Shown one piece after another: positions 34,226-43,275 of a DNA stretch of 64,000 nucleotides. The stretch covers positions 744,001-808,000 of the forward strand of contig CAZYYE010000002.1 of NCBI GenBank assembly GCA_964651535.1, read 5' to 3'. The notes under the pieces were generated by a model, which saw only the letters and a program-made list of their open reading frames with translations, did not search any database and was not told the origin of the DNA. This stretch comes from Terrimesophilobacter sp964651535 (GTDB lineage: Bacteria > Actinomycetota > Actinomycetes > Actinomycetales > Microbacteriaceae). The position numbers and the translations under genes were made by a program. How positions within the stretch are numbered: the first letter of the stretch is position 1; every line of letters starts with the position of its first letter.

Positions 34226-36397
34226 ATGGATGCGGAGAGTTATCTCGACGACACGGGGCTCGCGACCGACAGTCTCGACGACGACTACGACTCGACGTGG
34301 GTCGATGACGGCACCCTGCCGCCCGACCGGTTCCTCGACCGCGAGCTGAGTTGGCTCGCCTTCAACCAGCGCGTCCTTGAGCTTGCCGAAGACGAGACCG
34401 TTCCGCTCCTCGAACGTGTCAACTTCCTCGCCATCTTCGCGAACAACCTGGACGAATTCTTCATGGTGCGCGTCGCCGGGTTGAAGCGGCGCATCATGAC
34501 GGGGCTCGCCGTACCCACGAACGTCGGTACCGAGCCGCTCGACGCGCTCGCCGCCATCAGCGACCAGGCGCACGTGCTGCAGGCACGCCACGCCGCCGCC
34601 TTCCGGGACCTCGTGAAACCCGCCCTCGACGAGGCAGGCATCCACATCGAAACCTGGGCGGACCTCGACGATGCCGACAGGGAACGCATCGACGAGATCT
34701 TCTCCGCCCGCATCTTCCCGGTGCTCATGCCGCTCGCCGTCGACCCCGCGCATCCCTTCCCCTACATTTCCGGGCTCTCACTCAATCTCTCCATCCGGGT
34801 GCGCCACCCGAAGACGGGCAAGGAAGAGTTCGCGCGACTCAAAGTGCCGCCCGTGCTGCCGCGCTTCGTTCAACTTCCGGACGACGAACGCGGGCTCCTG
34901 CGGTTCATTCCCCTCGAAGACCTCGTCTCGAACCACCTTGAGGAACTGTTTCCGGGGATGGAAGTTCTCGAGCACCACGAGTTCCGCGTCACCCGCAACG
35001 AAGACTTCGAAATCGACGAAGACGAGACCGAGAACCTCATCCAGTCGCTCGAACGCGAACTGCTCCGCCGCCGCTTCGGGCCGCCGATCCGCCTCGAAAT
35101 CACCGACGACATGGACGAGCGCACTCTCGAACTGCTCGTACGCGAACTGGGCATCACCGAACAGGAGGTGTACCGGCTGCCCGCCCCCCTCGACCTCGGC
35201 GGCCTGTTCGAGGTGTTCCGCATCGAGCGGCCGGCGCTCAAATACCGCAAACACGTACCCACAACAAGCATCGCTCTCCTGCCGGGGGAACCGAACGCCG
35301 AACCGGATGTGTTCGCCTCGATCGCACGACAGGACATCCTGCTCCACCACCCCTACGAGTCATTCGCGACGAGCGTGCAGGCGTTCCTCGAGCAGACTGC
35401 TCGCGACCCGAATGTCCTCGCCATCAAGCAGACCCTGTACCGCACGAGCGGCGACAGTCCCATCGTCGAAGCGCTCATCGACGCCGCGGAAGCGGGAAAA
35501 GCGGTGCTCGCGATCGTCGAACTCAAGGCCCGATTCGATGAGACCGCGAACATCAACTGGGCGCGGCAGCTGGAAAAAGCGGGAGTGCACGTCGTGTACG
35601 GACTCGTCGGGCTGAAAACACACTGCAAACTCGCGCTCGTCGTCCGCGAGGAAGGCGGGGAGCTTCGGCATTACAGCCACATCGGCACGGGAAACTACAA
35701 CCCCAAGACGAGCCGCGTGTATGAGGATCTCGGCTTCCTCACGGCGGACGATCAGGTCGGAAAGGATCTTACGCGGCTGTTCAACGAGCTTTCCGGCTAC
35801 GCGATCGAGAAGAAGTTCAAGAGGCTGCTCGTAGCCCCCATGCATTTGCGCAAGGGACTGCTCAAGCGCATCCGGACGGAAACCCAGAACGCGGCCGACG
35901 GCCAGCGAAGCGGCATCCGGATCAAAGTGAACTCCATCGTCGACGAAGCGATCATCGATGCGCTGTACAAGGCGAGCCAGGCAGGCGTGCCCATCGACCT
36001 CTGGGTGAGAGGAATCTGCAGCGTGCGCCCGGGAGTCGAAGGACTCAGCGAGAACATCCGAGTCCGCTCGATCGTCGGCCGCTACCTCGAACACTCGCGG
36101 ATCTTCTGCTTCGCAGGAGGCGGCGATCCTCACGTGTTCATCGGCAGCGCGGACATCATGCACCGGAACCTCGACCGCCGAATCGAAACGCTCGTGCGGC
36201 TGACCGACCCCGCGCAACTGGCGGAGATCGAATGGCTGTTTGACGTTGCCATGTCGGAGAAGACGTCATCGTGGTGGCTCGAAGAAACCGGCGAATGGGT
36301 GCGCCGCGACCGCACGGAATCGGGACGGCACCTGCAGGACTTGCAGGACGTCATCATGCGAAGGATCTCAGGTCGAAAACGGAGCGGAGCCAGGTGA
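34226..36397 (+). CDS. ppk1: Polyphosphate kinase 1
   Basis: 723 aa from ATG 34226. The N-domain motif RELSWLAFNQRVLELAED, the NNLDEFFMVRVAG segment, and the two PLD-like catalytic domains (PYESFATSVQAFLEQTARDPNVLAIKQTLYR; GLKTHCKLALVVR with the phospho-His candidate; HIGTGNYNPKTSRVYEDLG) are all present at full length. It makes polyphosphate from ATP. It forms an operon with mutT1 (GTGA overlap), within the phosphate-regulated neighbourhood. Confidence 0.95.
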   Translation: MDAESYLDDTGLATDSLDDDYDSTWVDDGTLPPDRFLDRELSWLAFNQRVLELAEDETVPLLERVNFLAIFANNLDEFFMVRVAGLKRRIMTGLAVPTNVGTEPLDALAAISDQAHVLQARHAAAFRDLVKPALDEAGIHIETWADLDDADRERIDEIFSARIFPVLMPLAVDPAHPFPYISGLSLNLSIRVRHPKTGKEEFARLKVPPVLPRFVQLPDDERGLLRFIPLEDLVSNHLEELFPGMEVLEHHEFRVTRNEDFEIDEDETENLIQSLERELLRRRFGPPIRLEITDDMDERTLELLVRELGITEQEVYRLPAPLDLGGLFEVFRIERPALKYRKHVPTTSIALLPGEPNAEPDVFASIARQDILLHHPYESFATSVQAFLEQTARDPNVLAIKQTLYRTSGDSPIVEALIDAAEAGKAVLAIVELKARFDETANINWARQLEKAGVHVVYGLVGLKTHCKLALVVREEGGELRHYSHIGTGNYNPKTSRVYEDLGFLTADDQVGKDLTRLFNELSGYAIEKKFKRLLVAPMHLRKGLLKRIRTETQNAADGQRSGIRIKVNSIVDEAIIDALYKASQAGVPIDLWVRGICSVRPGVEGLSENIRVRSIVGRYLEHSRIFCFAGGGDPHVFIGSADIMHRNLDRRIETLVRLTDPAQLAEIEWLFDVAMSEKTSSWWLEETGEWVRRDRTESGRHLQDLQDVIMRRISGRKRSGAR

Positions 36398-37350
36398 ACG
36401 CGAGCGGGAACAACGACGACGTCGTCGCCGCCGGAGCGGTGTGCTGGCGGTCGGTGAAAGGGAAGATCGAGATCCTGCTCGTGCACAGGGATGAACGCGC
36501 CGACATATCTCTCCCCAAGGGCAAAATCGACCCGGGCGAGACCCCGCCGCAAACCGCCGTTCGCGAGATTCGAGAAGAAACGGGAATCCGAGTTACGCTC
36601 GGCGTTCCGCTTGGCACGATCGAGTACTCGCTCAACGGCGGCCGCGGAAAGACCGTGCACTACTGGGCCGCGGAAGTCACCGATAGCGCTCTCGCCGCAT
36701 CGAAGTTCAAGCCCAATCAGGAGATCGCGGCGCTCGAATGGCTCCCGATCGGCAAAGCGAGGTCCGCGCTCAGTTACGAGCGCGACAAGGAAGTGCTCGA
36801 TCGCTTCGCGGATTACGCGGATGCCGGCACCGTGCGCACCTTCGCCGTCATCGTGGTCCGTCACGGCAAGGCGGTACCGCCGGACAATTGGGATGGCCCG
36901 GATTCGACCCGCCCGCTCCTCCACCGAGGGCTCAATCAGGCCGCGACGATCGGTCCTGCGATCGCCGCGTTCCACCCCTCGAAACTCGTGAGCAGCACCG
37001 CTGCGCGTTGCCGCGCTACCCTCGAGCCGCTCTCCGCGCTCCTCAGTGTGCCGATCAGCGTCACCGCGGACATCAGCCAGGACGCTTACGAACACGGCAC
37101 AGGAAAGGTCGGCAAGATTGTGCGTCGACGGATCGGGAAACGCTCGACCGTGGTTCTGTGCAGCCACGGCCCCGTTATTCCCGAGATCGTTTCCGCCGTT
37201 GCCGCTGAAACCGGGACCGCACTGAGCGGTCCGTTGAGGAAAGCATCCATGCTGTCGACGGGCGAGTTCAGCGTTCTGCACCTTTCGCTCGACCATCCGG
37301 AGTCTCGAATCGTGGCCGTGGAGACGCATTCGCCGGCGTCCGCGGCGTGA
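36394..37350 (+). CDS. mutT1: MutT1-like Nudix hydrolase fused to histidine phosphatase
   Basis: 318 aa from GTG 36394, overlapping the ppk1 stop. The Nudix box GKIDPGETPPQTAVREIREETGI (residues about 45-67, GX5EX7REUXEEXG) forms the N-terminal domain; from about 145 there is a phosphoglycerate-mutase-like domain with RHGK in FAVIVVRHGKAV and a distal His in LCSHGPVIPE. This matches mycobacterial MutT1, which degrades 8-oxo-(d)GTP and diadenosine polyphosphates. The ppk1-mutT1 pairing is conserved in actinomycetes. Confidence 0.92.
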   Translation: MNASGNNDDVVAAGAVCWRSVKGKIEILLVHRDERADISLPKGKIDPGETPPQTAVREIREETGIRVTLGVPLGTIEYSLNGGRGKTVHYWAAEVTDSALAASKFKPNQEIAALEWLPIGKARSALSYERDKEVLDRFADYADAGTVRTFAVIVVRHGKAVPPDNWDGPDSTRPLLHRGLNQAATIGPAIAAFHPSKLVSSTAARCRATLEPLSALLSVPISVTADISQDAYEHGTGKVGKIVRRRIGKRSTVVLCSHGPVIPEIVSAVAAETGTALSGPLRKASMLSTGEFSVLHLSLDHPESRIVAVETHSPASAA

Positions 37351-37371
37351 CGACCGCACTCTTCCGCCAGC

Positions 37372-37393
37372 GTTAACCTCGTGTTCACCGTGA
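37372..37393 (+). promoter_or_regulatory. Pho box upstream of pstS
   Basis: Two adjacent 11-mers GTTAACCTCGT (37372-37382) and GTTCACCGTGA (37383-37393) match the PhoP/RegX3 direct-repeat core GTTCACC, 20 bp ahead of the pstS start. A third GTTAACC at 37403 is out of the 11-bp register. Confidence 0.72.
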
Positions 37394-37412
37394 GGGCGCA
37401 GAGTTAACCATC

Positions 37413-38495
37413 GTGACCCCCGTACGCGTGATCGGCTCAGCGGCTATCGCCGTACTCGGGGCTCTCCTCCTGTCATCGTGTGCGGCAAACGAGATGTACC
37501 AGCCGGACACCCCGAGCCTGCTTTCCGGAGAAATCAATGGCTCCGGAGCATCCTCTCAAGGCAGCGCATCGGATGTCTGGATCGCCGCCTTCCAGATGAA
37601 TCACCCCGCGGTGACGATCAACTACTCCCCCGATGGTTCGGGCGCCGGGCGCAAAGCGTTCACGAGCGGAGGAGTCGCCTACGCCGGATCCGACTCCGCG
37701 CTCACCGCGTCCGAACTCGCGGAAGACTTCGTGGCCTGCCGGCCCGGCACCCAGGCGATCGACCTTCCCGTCTACATTTCCCCCATCGCCGTGATCTTCA
37801 ACATCGAAGGGGTCAGCGAACTGAACCTCGACGCGACGACGATCGCGAAGATCTTCAAAGGCGAACTGACCCGCTGGGACGACCCGGCGATCGTCGCTCT
37901 CAATCCGGGCGCCGCGTTGCCGTCCGCCCCGATCACCGCGGTGCACCGTTCGGATGACTCGGGCACGACCACGAATTTCACCGACTACCTCGCCCAGCTG
38001 GCACCCGAAGTGTGGGATGCCCCTGCCGACGACACATTCCCCTACCGGAAAGGCGAAGCAGCGCAGGGAACTTCGGGAGTCGTGGGGGCGGTCACGAACG
38101 GCCGCAACACGATCGGGTACTCCGACGCATCCCGCGCGGGAGATCTCGGCGTCGCCGCAATCAAAGTCGGGAACACGTTCGTGAACTACACCGCCGAAGC
38201 AGCAGCCCGGGTTGTCGCAGAATCGCCCGTGGAAGACGGCCGCGCCGAAAACGACCTCGCCATCGCGCTCGACCGCACGACGACAAACCCTTCGCATTAC
38301 CCGCTCGTCCTCGTGAGCTACCTCATCGTGTGCCAGCACTACGCGGTCGAGGACATCGGAGCCCTGGTCAAGGAGTACGCGCTGTTTGTGGCGAGCGCCG
38401 AGGGCCAGGCCCTCGCCGCGAAATCGGCGGGCGCTGCGCCGCTGTCCGCTGCATTGTCGGCGCGAGTGACGTCGGTGATTGAGACGATCCAGTGA
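37413..38495 (+). CDS. pstS: Phosphate-binding lipoprotein PstS
   Basis: 360 aa from GTG 37413. The signal peptide ends in the lipobox LLLSSC (Cys about residue 24). Phosphate-contact segments GSGASSQGSASDVWIAAFQ, YSPDGSGAGRKAFTSG and HRSDDSGTTTNFTDYL are typical of PstS. It delivers phosphate to PstCA. First gene of the pst operon, under the Pho box. Confidence 0.95.
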   Translation: MTPVRVIGSAAIAVLGALLLSSCAANEMYQPDTPSLLSGEINGSGASSQGSASDVWIAAFQMNHPAVTINYSPDGSGAGRKAFTSGGVAYAGSDSALTASELAEDFVACRPGTQAIDLPVYISPIAVIFNIEGVSELNLDATTIAKIFKGELTRWDDPAIVALNPGAALPSAPITAVHRSDDSGTTTNFTDYLAQLAPEVWDAPADDTFPYRKGEAAQGTSGVVGAVTNGRNTIGYSDASRAGDLGVAAIKVGNTFVNYTAEAAARVVAESPVEDGRAENDLAIALDRTTTNPSHYPLVLVSYLIVCQHYAVEDIGALVKEYALFVASAEGQALAAKSAGAAPLSAALSARVTSVIETIQ

Positions 38496-39436
38496 GCAGG
38501 TCAGTGGGAGGCGGGCCCGCGGCAACCCGGTCACGGCCTGCAGACCGCATTTTCGCCGGAAGCACGCTCCTCGCCGGCATCGTCATTCTCACGGCGCTCG
38601 CAGCGGTCGCCGTTTTCCTCATCGCGCAAAGCATCCCGGCGCTCATCGTCGACCCGGCGGCCCTGCCAACGCCATCATCCAGCTTTTGGGCCTACGTCGC
38701 GCCGTTGGCGTTCGGCACGGTGTGGGCGGCCGCGCTTGCGCTCATCATGGCGCTCCCCGTGTCGATCGGCATCGCGCTGTTCATTTCCCACTACGCGCCG
38801 CGGCGCGTCTCCCAGACGCTCGGTTACGTGGTCGACCTGCTCGCGGCTGTGCCCTCCGTCGTATTCGGACTGTGGGGGATCAAGGTTCTCGCCCCCTTCG
38901 TGCAGCCGTTCTACGCGTGGCTCGTCGACAACTTCGGCTGGCTCCCGTTCTTCGCGGCCCCCGTGTCCGGCACCGGCCGCACCATCCTCACGGTCGCGAT
39001 CGTGCTCGCCGTCATGGTGCTTCCCATCATCACCGCCGTCTGCCGGGAAGTGTTCCTCCAGACGCCCGTGCTCCACGAGGAAGCCGCTCTCGCGCTCGGC
39101 GCGACCAGGTGGGAGATGATCCGCACCGCCGTTCTCCCGTTCGGGATGCCGGGGATCATCTCGGCGACCATGCTCGGACTAGGCCGGGCGCTCGGCGAAA
39201 CCATGGTGGTCGCCATGGTGCTCTCCCCCGCGCTCGTCATCAGTTTCGTCCTCACCGGGTCGGCGAACCCGCCGACGATTGCGGGCAATATCGCGCTCAA
39301 CTTCCCTGAAGCTCATGGAGTCGGCGTCAATGCGCTCATCGCAACCGGACTCATCCTGTTCGTCATCACCCTGCTCGTGAACACCGTGGCCAGAGTGCTC
39401 ATCGACCGCCGCAAAGAGTTCTCCGGAGCGAACTGA
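38492..39436 (+). CDS. pstC: Phosphate ABC transporter permease PstC
   Basis: 314 aa, GTG start overlapping the pstS stop. Six predicted helices; the ABC permease EAA-type loop is EEAALALGATRWEMIRTAVLPFGMPGI. With PstA it forms the phosphate channel in the cytoplasmic membrane. Confidence 0.95.
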   Translation: MSRSVGGGPAATRSRPADRIFAGSTLLAGIVILTALAAVAVFLIAQSIPALIVDPAALPTPSSSFWAYVAPLAFGTVWAAALALIMALPVSIGIALFISHYAPRRVSQTLGYVVDLLAAVPSVVFGLWGIKVLAPFVQPFYAWLVDNFGWLPFFAAPVSGTGRTILTVAIVLAVMVLPIITAVCREVFLQTPVLHEEAALALGATRWEMIRTAVLPFGMPGIISATMLGLGRALGETMVVAMVLSPALVISFVLTGSANPPTIAGNIALNFPEAHGVGVNALIATGLILFVITLLVNTVARVLIDRRKEFSGAN

Positions 39437-40527
39437 TGAGCGGCACAGCGAACGGGATCGTGAACAGCCTCACGAGTGCGAGGCTCCCCAAGTGGGTACC
39501 GTGGGCGCTCCTCGCCGGGAGCTGGTTCGTGCTCGCCGTCGTGTTCGGGATACTCGCTGCAGGCTCCGGCGGCGACTACAACATCGTCGCCGTCGTCTTC
39601 TTCGGCACCGTGCTCTTCGACCTCCTGCTCGTGACGGTGTCATACCTCGTCGAAGGCTCGCGCAGGGCTAAAGATCGGCTCATCACATCGCTCGTGTCGA
39701 CCGCGTTCGTCATCGCCATCCTGCCGCTCATTTCCCTGATCTTCACGGTCGTGGTCGATGGTTGGAAGCGTTTCGATATTGCGTTCTTCACCCAGTCGAT
39801 GCGCAACATTGTCGGCGCGGGCACGGAGCAGTTTCCCGGCGGCGCTCTGCACGCCATCGTCGGCACACTCGAAATCACCGGGATGGCCACGCTCATTTCG
39901 GTGCCGATCGGGCTGTTGGCCGCCATTTACCTCGTCGAGTACGGGCGCGGTCCGCTTGCGAAGGCGATCACGCTCTTCGTGGATGTCATGACCGGGATCC
40001 CGTCGATCGTGGCCGGTTTGTTCGCGTTCGCGCTCTTCGCCCTCCTGTTCGACGACCCGGGCATTAGGTTCGGATTCGGCGGGGCCGTGGCGCTCACTCT
40101 GCTCATGATTCCCACCGTCGTGCGGTCGAGCGAGGAAATGCTCAAGCTCGTGCCGAACGAGTTGCGCGAAGCAGCCTTCGCGCTCGGGGTGCCCAAGTGG
40201 CTCACGATCATCAAAGTCGTCATTCCCACCTCCATCGCCGGAATTGCGACGGGCGTGACGCTCGCGATCGCGCGCGTGATCGGCGAAACGGCCCCGCTGC
40301 TCATCATCGCCGGCTTCACGTCGAGCATGAATTACGACCTGTTCAACGGCCGGATGATGGCGCTGCCCCTGTTCGTGTACACGCAGTATGCGAACCCCGG
40401 CACGGATGTGCAGCCGTACCTGGATCGCGCGTGGGCCGCCGCGCTGACCCTCATCCTGATCGTCATGGCGCTCAACCTCATCGCGAGGCTGATCGCTCGA
40501 ATCTTTTCCCCGAAGCTCGGCCGCTGA
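39436..40527 (+). CDS. pstA: Phosphate ABC transporter permease PstA
   Basis: 363 aa; ATG 39436 overlaps the pstC stop (TGATG). EAA loop REAAFALGVPKWLTIIKVVIPTSIAGI. The protein is about 70 residues longer at the N-terminus than enteric PstA, with an extra pair of hydrophobic segments (WALLAGSWFVLAVVFGILA), a common actinobacterial form. Confidence 0.94.
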   Translation: MSGTANGIVNSLTSARLPKWVPWALLAGSWFVLAVVFGILAAGSGGDYNIVAVVFFGTVLFDLLLVTVSYLVEGSRRAKDRLITSLVSTAFVIAILPLISLIFTVVVDGWKRFDIAFFTQSMRNIVGAGTEQFPGGALHAIVGTLEITGMATLISVPIGLLAAIYLVEYGRGPLAKAITLFVDVMTGIPSIVAGLFAFALFALLFDDPGIRFGFGGAVALTLLMIPTVVRSSEEMLKLVPNELREAAFALGVPKWLTIIKVVIPTSIAGIATGVTLAIARVIGETAPLLIIAGFTSSMNYDLFNGRMMALPLFVYTQYANPGTDVQPYLDRAWAAALTLILIVMALNLIARLIARIFSPKLGR

Positions 40528-40554
40528 GCCGAGCAGACCCTCAAGGAAGGCACC

Positions 40555-41334
40555 GTGTCCAAGCGCATCGAAGTGAATGACCTGAACGTGTTCTATGGCA
40601 AGTTCAAGGCCGTGGAAGACGTGACGCTCAAGATCGAGCCCCGCACCGTCACCGCGTTCATCGGCCCGAGCGGGTGCGGAAAATCCACGTTCCTGCGGAC
40701 GATGAACCGCATGCACGAAGTCATTCCCGGAGCGCACGTGCAGGGCGAGGTGCTCATCGACGGCAACAACCTGTACGGCCCCGGCGTCGATCCCGTGCTC
40801 GTGCGCAGGCAGGTGGGCATGGTGTTCCAGCGCCCGAACCCGTTCCCCACCATGACCATCCGGGACAATGTGCTTGCCGGGGTGAAACTGAACAACCGCC
40901 GCATCACGAAATCCGACGCGGATGACCTCGTCGAGAGGGCGCTCGTCGGCGCGAACCTGTGGAACGAGGTCAAGGACCGCCTCGGTCGGCCCGGTTCCGG
41001 ACTGTCCGGCGGTCAGCAGCAGCGGCTGTGCATCGCGCGGGCGATCGCCGTGCAGCCGGATGTCCTGCTCATGGACGAACCGTGCTCGGCGCTCGACCCG
41101 ATTTCCACCCTCGCGATCGAAGACCTCATCGAGGAACTCAAGGCGGACTACACGATCGTGATCGTGACCCACAACATGCAGCAGGCATCCCGCGTTTCCG
41201 ACCGCACCGCGTTCTTCAACATCGCGGGAACGGGACAGCCGGGCAAGCTCATCGAGTACGACGACACCACGACCATGTTCTCGCGGCCGTCGGTGCAAGC
41301 CACAGAGGATTACGTCTCCGGCAAGTTCGGCTAG
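40555..41334 (+). CDS. pstB: Phosphate ABC transporter ATP-binding protein PstB
   Basis: 259 aa from GTG 40555. Walker A GPSGCGKST, the PstB-specific MNRMHEVIPGAHVQGEVLIDG segment, signature LSGGQQQRLCIARAIA, Walker B VLLMDEPCSALDP and the VTHNMQQASR switch are complete. It energises PstSCA. Last gene of the operon, after a 27-bp gap. Confidence 0.96.
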   Translation: MSKRIEVNDLNVFYGKFKAVEDVTLKIEPRTVTAFIGPSGCGKSTFLRTMNRMHEVIPGAHVQGEVLIDGNNLYGPGVDPVLVRRQVGMVFQRPNPFPTMTIRDNVLAGVKLNNRRITKSDADDLVERALVGANLWNEVKDRLGRPGSGLSGGQQQRLCIARAIAVQPDVLLMDEPCSALDPISTLAIEDLIEELKADYTIVIVTHNMQQASRVSDRTAFFNIAGTGQPGKLIEYDDTTTMFSRPSVQATEDYVSGKFG

Positions 41335-41342
41335 CTCCCTGG

Positions 41343-41371
41343 CTTTCATCATTCAGGAGGTTATGGGGCTG
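41343..41371 (+). repeat. Partial copy of the folD-glyA spacer repeat
   Basis: 29 bp from CTTTCATCATTCAGGAGG to the end of TATGGGGCTG match the reverse complement of 52732-52760 with one mismatch (T for G at position 19). It begins 8 bp after the pstB stop. The second arm of the element is not found here, so this looks like one end of the same dispersed repeat. Confidence 0.65.
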
Positions 41372-41584
41372 GAGGGGCGCCTGTGCAGTTCGCAATTCAG
41401 TCCAGTGGCGTTGGCGCTTGGCAATCGTGGCGGGCGCGGATGATGTTGATCGCGTCACTGATACGCAGCGTTCTGGCGCCCCTGCGTCGAGGGTGCGTTG
41501 CGGTGTTCGAGCGTGCAACACTGCATGCCTACCCCTCACGACAATGTGGCGATCGGGAGACGGGTCCGGGACGCTCACCGCGAA
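41372..41584. other. Non-coding stretch between pstB and a membrane gene
   Basis: About 210 bp with no supportable gene. A short plus-strand frame around 41525 reads like the first residues of an XRE regulator (DNVAIGRRVRDAHRES) but runs into unrelated sequence. No clear terminator hairpin seen. Confidence 0.4.
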
Positions 41585-42142
41585 TCAATGCTGATGCTCG
41601 TCGGGGAGGTTAAGTTCGCTGTGGTTCGCATGCGGATTGTTGGCCCCGGCGCTCGTCGCGGCGAGCGCGGGCGTGGTCACGGCCGACACCGCTAGCGCGC
41701 CGACCATTAGCCCAACGAGGTAGAGGAACGCAGGTGCTTGCCTGTCCGCAGTCGTCTTGCGCACAGGTACGTCATCCGACTCGACGGAAGCTGCGCGGCG
41801 GACCGTGACCCCCGCCGACGCCGCGAGAACAAGGTTGAACGCTGTTGCCGCCGCCATCGGAAATGCCGGGAACGACGATGCCCACTCGGGATGCTCGAAC
41901 ATGACGGCGCCCAGGAGCACGAGCACCCACGCGAGAGTCGGGCTCAACGCCCCCACGAGCGCCGTTCGGGGCAGCAGGAACCGGTTTCGGGACAAGACGC
42001 CGACGCCCCAGGCGAACTCGGCAAAGCCGAGAACGCCCAGGACGACGGCGGCGGGAATCGCGACACCGGATGCCACCCCTAAGTGGATCACGCCAGCCCC
42101 CATGGCGGCGAAAGCCAGCCAACTCCGCGTGATCTGTGACAT
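41585..42142 (-). CDS. Multi-pass membrane protein with His-rich tail
   Basis: 185 aa with about five hydrophobic segments (helices near 8-28, 30-48, 62-80, 88-110, 140-160) and a C-terminal tail NNPHANHSELNLPDEHQH containing five His residues, which may bind metal. No family recognised. It follows the DUF4383 gene by 3 bp and is therefore in the same SigK-controlled unit. Confidence 0.75.
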   Translation of the reverse strand: MSQITRSWLAFAAMGAGVIHLGVASGVAIPAAVVLGVLGFAEFAWGVGVLSRNRFLLPRTALVGALSPTLAWVLVLLGAVMFEHPEWASSFPAFPMAAATAFNLVLAASAGVTVRRAASVESDDVPVRKTTADRQAPAFLYLVGLMVGALAVSAVTTPALAATSAGANNPHANHSELNLPDEHQH

Positions 42143-42145
42143 CGG

Positions 42146-42553
42146 TTACGCGATCGCCGTGTGCGTGCGCTTGTCGGTTCCGAGTGCGGTGCCCAGAAGG
42201 ACAACGGCGCTCGCAAAGTGCAGCACGTGGTCTGCGGAGTTCAAGGCAAGGACGTTGAGCGGAGTTCCGACGAGGAACAGGCCCGCAATGCCCAGAAGCA
42301 GGTAGGCGCCACCGACAGTGCCGTTGACCGCTTTCGCAGCGCGAGTACTGACCATGCCGCCGATGATGAGCGCGGCGCCGATGAGCAAGTGCGCCACGTT
42401 GTGGAATGCGTTGACCTCGAAAATTCCCAGGAGCAGTCCACCGCTCGTGGAGAAGAAGCCGAAGCCGCTCGTGACAGTAAATCCGAGTAGTCCGACCAGA
42501 ATGTAGACGGCCCCGAAGACGACGCCAACGAGACGGTTAGGTGATTTGGCCAC
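42146..42553 (-). CDS. DUF4383 membrane protein
   Basis: 135 aa from GTG 42553, with GGAGG 6 nt upstream; the longer frame to 42751 overlaps rskA and is rejected. Four predicted helices; conserved LVGVVFGAVYILVGLLGF, NAFHNVAHLLIGAALI and ALNSADHVLHFASAVVLL segments are the DUF4383 hallmarks, with His residues within helices. Function unknown; in this locus it is apparently a SigK target. Confidence 0.85.
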   Translation of the reverse strand: MAKSPNRLVGVVFGAVYILVGLLGFTVTSGFGFFSTSGGLLLGIFEVNAFHNVAHLLIGAALIIGGMVSTRAAKAVNGTVGGAYLLLGIAGLFLVGTPLNVLALNSADHVLHFASAVVLLGTALGTDKRTHTAIA

Positions 42554-42599
42554 GATGTTCCTCCTAATCTTTGTGTCGCGGATGTCGCGCACAATGACT

Positions 42600-42627
42600 A
42601 TTCGGAAGGGTGCTTGATTCGGATTGG
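42600..42627 (-). promoter_or_regulatory. SigK-type promoter of the DUF4383 operon
   Basis: On the reverse strand CCAATCC (42621-42627), a 15-bp spacer and CCGAAT (42600-42605). The same layout, CCAATCC-N15-CCGAAC, precedes sigK. Mycobacterial SigK promoters are of the CCATCC...CCGAAT type, so assignment to SigK is well supported. Confidence 0.72.
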
Positions 42628-42633
42628 TGAAGT

Positions 42634-43275
42634 TTACGAACTGGCGATAGCGACGATCGGATCCGTCGTCGGGGCCGGCGATCCGCCCGAAGGTTCCACC
42701 GTTATGCCGACCGTGTCCCCTGGGCTCATGGCGCCGTCGAGCACGCGCCACGTCGTGGAGCCCGCATGCGCGTCGAACGTTCCGGCCGAGATGGGGCCGC
42801 TCCCGCCGATGTACCAGAGCTGGTAGGTCTTCCCGCCCGAAAGGGTGGGGAGGTCATCGACGAGAATCGCCGACTTCCGTTGGTCGAGCGACCAAATCAG
42901 CGTTGCGACACCGCCGCTCGCGAGACTTGCGGTTGCGCGCTGCAGGTCGCTCGCGGAGCTCAACACGGCAAGCGTGTTCGCCTGGCTTTGCGCCGTGTTG
43001 TCGGCCGAAATGCCAACCCCCAGAACGGTGCCGCCCGCAAACAGGGTGACTGCGGCCGCCGCAGCCACGAGGGCGGTGATGGGCTTCGAGAACCATCGCG
43101 ACTGTGCCCGTTTCGCTGCCGGTCCGACTGATTCTTCGCGGACCGGCTGCTCTTGCGGAGTCACGGCAATCTTCGCCAGGATCGCGGACTTCAATGCCGG
43201 CGACGGTGTCACGGGCGTGACGGACAAGGCGAGTGCCGTTTCCACTTCCGCCTGCTCCCGTGGGTTGAGGTTCAC
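42634..43275 (-). CDS. rskA: Anti-sigma-K factor RskA
   Basis: 213 aa from GTG 43275, overlapping the sigK stop as GTGA. A short cytoplasmic N-terminus (about 1-65), one transmembrane helix (about 67-90), and a C-terminal RskA domain with the YQLWYIGGSGPISAGTF segment and GDTVGITVEPSGGSPAPT near the end. It lacks the zinc-binding HCC motif, as in other RskA proteins, and holds SigK until cleaved by intramembrane proteolysis. Confidence 0.9.
   Translation of the reverse strand: MNLNPREQAEVETALALSVTPVTPSPALKSAILAKIAVTPQEQPVREESVGPAAKRAQSRWFSKPITALVAAAAAVTLFAGGTVLGVGISADNTAQSQANTLAVLSSASDLQRATASLASGGVATLIWSLDQRKSAILVDDLPTLSGGKTYQLWYIGGSGPISAGTFDAHAGSTTWRVLDGAMSPGDTVGITVEPSGGSPAPTTDPIVAIASS

Noticed and set aside
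39640..41352. 570-codon open frame antisense to pstA-pstB
   Set aside because: Arg/His/Asp-rich composition typical of the antisense frame of GC-rich genes; pstA and pstB on the other strand have complete family motifs.
41498..41695. Frame resembling the N-terminus of an XRE regulator (DNVAIGRRVRDAH...)
   Set aside because: The resemblance covers about 16 residues only and then diverges; chance similarity cannot be excluded.
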